A stretch of DNA of 64,000 nucleotides from Hymenobacter psoromatis (lineage in GTDB: Bacteria; Bacteroidota; Bacteroidia; Cytophagales; Hymenobacteraceae): the NCBI GenBank assembly GCA_001596155.1, contig CP014771.1, positions 1 to 64,000 on the forward strand, in the 5' to 3' direction. This document shows, in pieces, positions 62,716 to 64,000 of this stretch. The position numbers and the translations under genes were made by a program. A model generated the notes under the pieces. The model was not told the DNA's origin, searched no databases, and worked only from the letters and a program-made list of their open reading frames with translations. Positions within the stretch are counted from its first letter, which is position 1. Each line of letters starts with the position of its first letter.

Positions 62716-64000
62716 CTAGTAACCGGGATTTTGCACCAGGTTAGTATTAATGCTCAACTCGGAAGAAGGCAATGGGAATAGCTGAAGGTGGTCATCCACA
62801 CTGTTACCATTGATAGAGGTTCCCCCCTTCCACTGCCAGTTATAGTTATTAGTGAACTTGCCGAAGCGAATGAGGTCGGTGCGGCGGGTGGCCTCCCAGT
62901 GCAATTCCCGCGAACGCTCGTCCAGGAAAAACTGGAAGTTGTTAGCAGTCAGCGTCGCGGCCGTTACGGCACCGGCCGTGCCGCCAGGTTGGCCCTTGAA
63001 AGCCCGGTTGCGCACAGTGTTCACGTACTGCAAGGCCAGACCAGCATCGCCGGTGCCCCCGCGCGAAACGGCTTCGGCATACGTTAGGTACATGTCGCCT
63101 AGCCGAAGCATGGGGTAGTCAGTATCCACAAAAGTGGCATCTGAGCCCGCTGCGCCGGCTGAGGTAACATTGCGGAATTTTATGGGTACGTAGCCGTTAG
63201 AAAAGTCGGTGAGTGAAGTAACATTCAGCGTCTGACCAACAACGTGGAAGCTGCCGCGTTCGTCAGCGGCCGTGTCGGGAAACTGCGTAAAAAGGCTGGG
63301 GGTAGCCCTGGTGCCACCCCAGCCACCCCCAATCCCGTAAGGAATTGGGCTCCAGTCAGTGCCGGCAGTACCCGAAACCGAAGCGTGGGTCAGGAAAGTG
63401 GTGCCACCATAGGATTGAGTCGTCTTGCCATCGAACACGACCGGGAAAATAACTTCCGTATTGTTCTGGTTATTATCAGCCAAAAACAGCTTGCCATAGC
63501 CGTTCTTAACTAATGGAGAACCAGTGGCTGCGTTAGGTAGCAGGGAGTAGCCCGCATCGATTACTTTCTTGGCATAGGTGGCCGCATTGTTGTAGCAAGC
63601 GGGAGCCGCGCTGGTTCCGGCGTAGGTTACGCCATTCAGGTACATTTTAGCCAGCAGCGCATAGGCGGCAGCCTTGTCGGCCCGGCCATACTCATTGGTG
63701 CGGGGGGCGAGTAGCGCGCCGTCAATGGCTTGCAGCTCCGACTCGATATACTTGTACAAGTCGGCCCGGCTAATCTGCTTGGGCAGGGTTGATGTGCCAA
63801 TGGAACTGTTTTCATCCGCGAAAGGCGGGTTGCCATACAGGTCCATCGCGTGGTAGTAAGCCAAGGCCCGCAGGAAACGTACTTCGGCCCGATACGCCGC
63901 AATATTGGCCGCTTCGGCGCTTGAAATACCCCGCGAGGCCAGTTTGGCATCGGTAGATTCCTGCAGGTAGCTGTTGCAGATAGTTATCTCATACAGCAGG
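62716..64000 (-). CDS. RagB/SusD family nutrient-uptake lipoprotein (5' end outside the window)
   Basis: The last 428 codons of a SusD homologue. The open frame runs on past base 64000 (coding LLYEITICNSYLQES upstream of the first internal Met). Seen: EVRFLRALAYYHAMDLYGNPPF, the TPR-like AAAYALLAKMYLNG, DYPMLRLGDMYLTYAEAVSRGG, VRNRAFKG and FLDERSRELHWEATRRTDLIRFGKF. SusD proteins cap a SusC porin and bind the glycan or peptide substrate. A SusC gene is expected beyond the window. Confidence 0.93.
   Translation of the reverse strand, partial: LLYEITICNSYLQESTDAKLASRGISSAEAANIAAYRAEVRFLRALAYYHAMDLYGNPPFADENSSIGTSTLPKQISRADLYKYIESELQAIDGALLAPRTNEYGRADKAAAYALLAKMYLNGVTYAGTSAAPACYNNAATYAKKVIDAGYSLLPNAATGSPLVKNGYGKLFLADNNQNNTEVIFPVVFDGKTTQSYGGTTFLTHASVSGTAGTDWSPIPYGIGGGWGGTRATPSLFTQFPDTAADERGSFHVVGQTLNVTSLTDFSNGYVPIKFRNVTSAGAAGSDATFVDTDYPMLRLGDMYLTYAEAVSRGGTGDAGLALQYVNTVRNRAFKGQPGGTAGAVTAATLTANNFQFFLDERSRELHWEATRRTDLIRFGKFTNNYNWQWKGGTSINGNSVDDHLQLFPLPSSELSINTNLVQNPGY

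Overview
The window is GC-rich chromosomal DNA of a Bacteroidota bacterium, most likely Cytophagales close to Hymenobacter (inference). Support comes from a PorV/PorQ-like protein next to a PorU2-like type IX secretion sortase, SusD/SusE lipoproteins, a DUF4270 lipoprotein, a PspC/GIN membrane protein, ECF-sigma gene layout, and a Bacteroidota-type promoter (TTTG, 20 nt, TACATTTG) before a tRNA gene. Genes are compact and mostly housekeeping, separated by many long perfect hairpins of several repeat families. A short G-rich motif (GGGGTAGGG and its complement) recurs throughout.

Layout. 1-4.6 kb: a frameshifted lipid kinase, a SUI1-type factor, and a PadR regulator with a PspC/GIN membrane protein. 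4.8-11.3 kb: PorV/PorQ-like protein and a 1741-residue C25 sortase. 11.3-20.9 kb: folA, fmt, a NamZ-like muramidase, an FtsX/LolC-type permease, kelch and DUF4270 lipoproteins, a PD-(D/E)XK nuclease, a small monooxygenase and a J-domain protein. 20.9-25.8 kb: an RNA-repair island (below). 25.8-31 kb: MOSC protein, membrane proteins, tRNA-Leu(GAG), an NFACT (RqcH-like) protein, an MBL hydrolase and a response regulator. 31-41 kb: a large hybrid histidine kinase, a glycosyltransferase, miaA, pfkA, a TerB-like protein, a class III aminotransferase, and a sigma / membrane protein / Spy-like trio. 41.9-48.7 kb: a toxin-antitoxin island with duplicated and decaying modules and two nested insertion sequences. 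48.8-60.2 kb: icd, M16 protease, SDR, LLM oxidoreductase, DEAD helicase, methyltransferase, CoA-transferase and a periplasmic protein. 60.4 kb to the end: an IS110-family element, then the end of a Sus-like nutrient-uptake operon cut by the window edge.

The most interesting locus is 21.2-25.7 kb. It encodes a bacterial Ro60 orthologue (Rsr, TROVE plus vWA domains) and the RNA ligase RtcB, both on the + strand. The 1 kb between them holds four tandem Y-RNA-like units with a shared Ro-stem signature (TGCCRTAG at the 5' side, GCYYGTYGC at the 3' side). Two units (B and C) enclose a circularly permuted tRNA-like module: T arm, then a closed acceptor-like stem, then a D arm. Unit A has a T arm and acceptor stem but no D arm. 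Unit D has only the Ro stem. Bacterial Y RNAs that mimic tRNA are an established class. A four-member, modularly graded array between rsr and rtcB is the feature I would follow up first.

The second clear story is a vapC toxin gene split by an IS5-family element that was itself hit by a second IS5-family element. Both target duplications are visible, and removing each element restores an intact reading frame.
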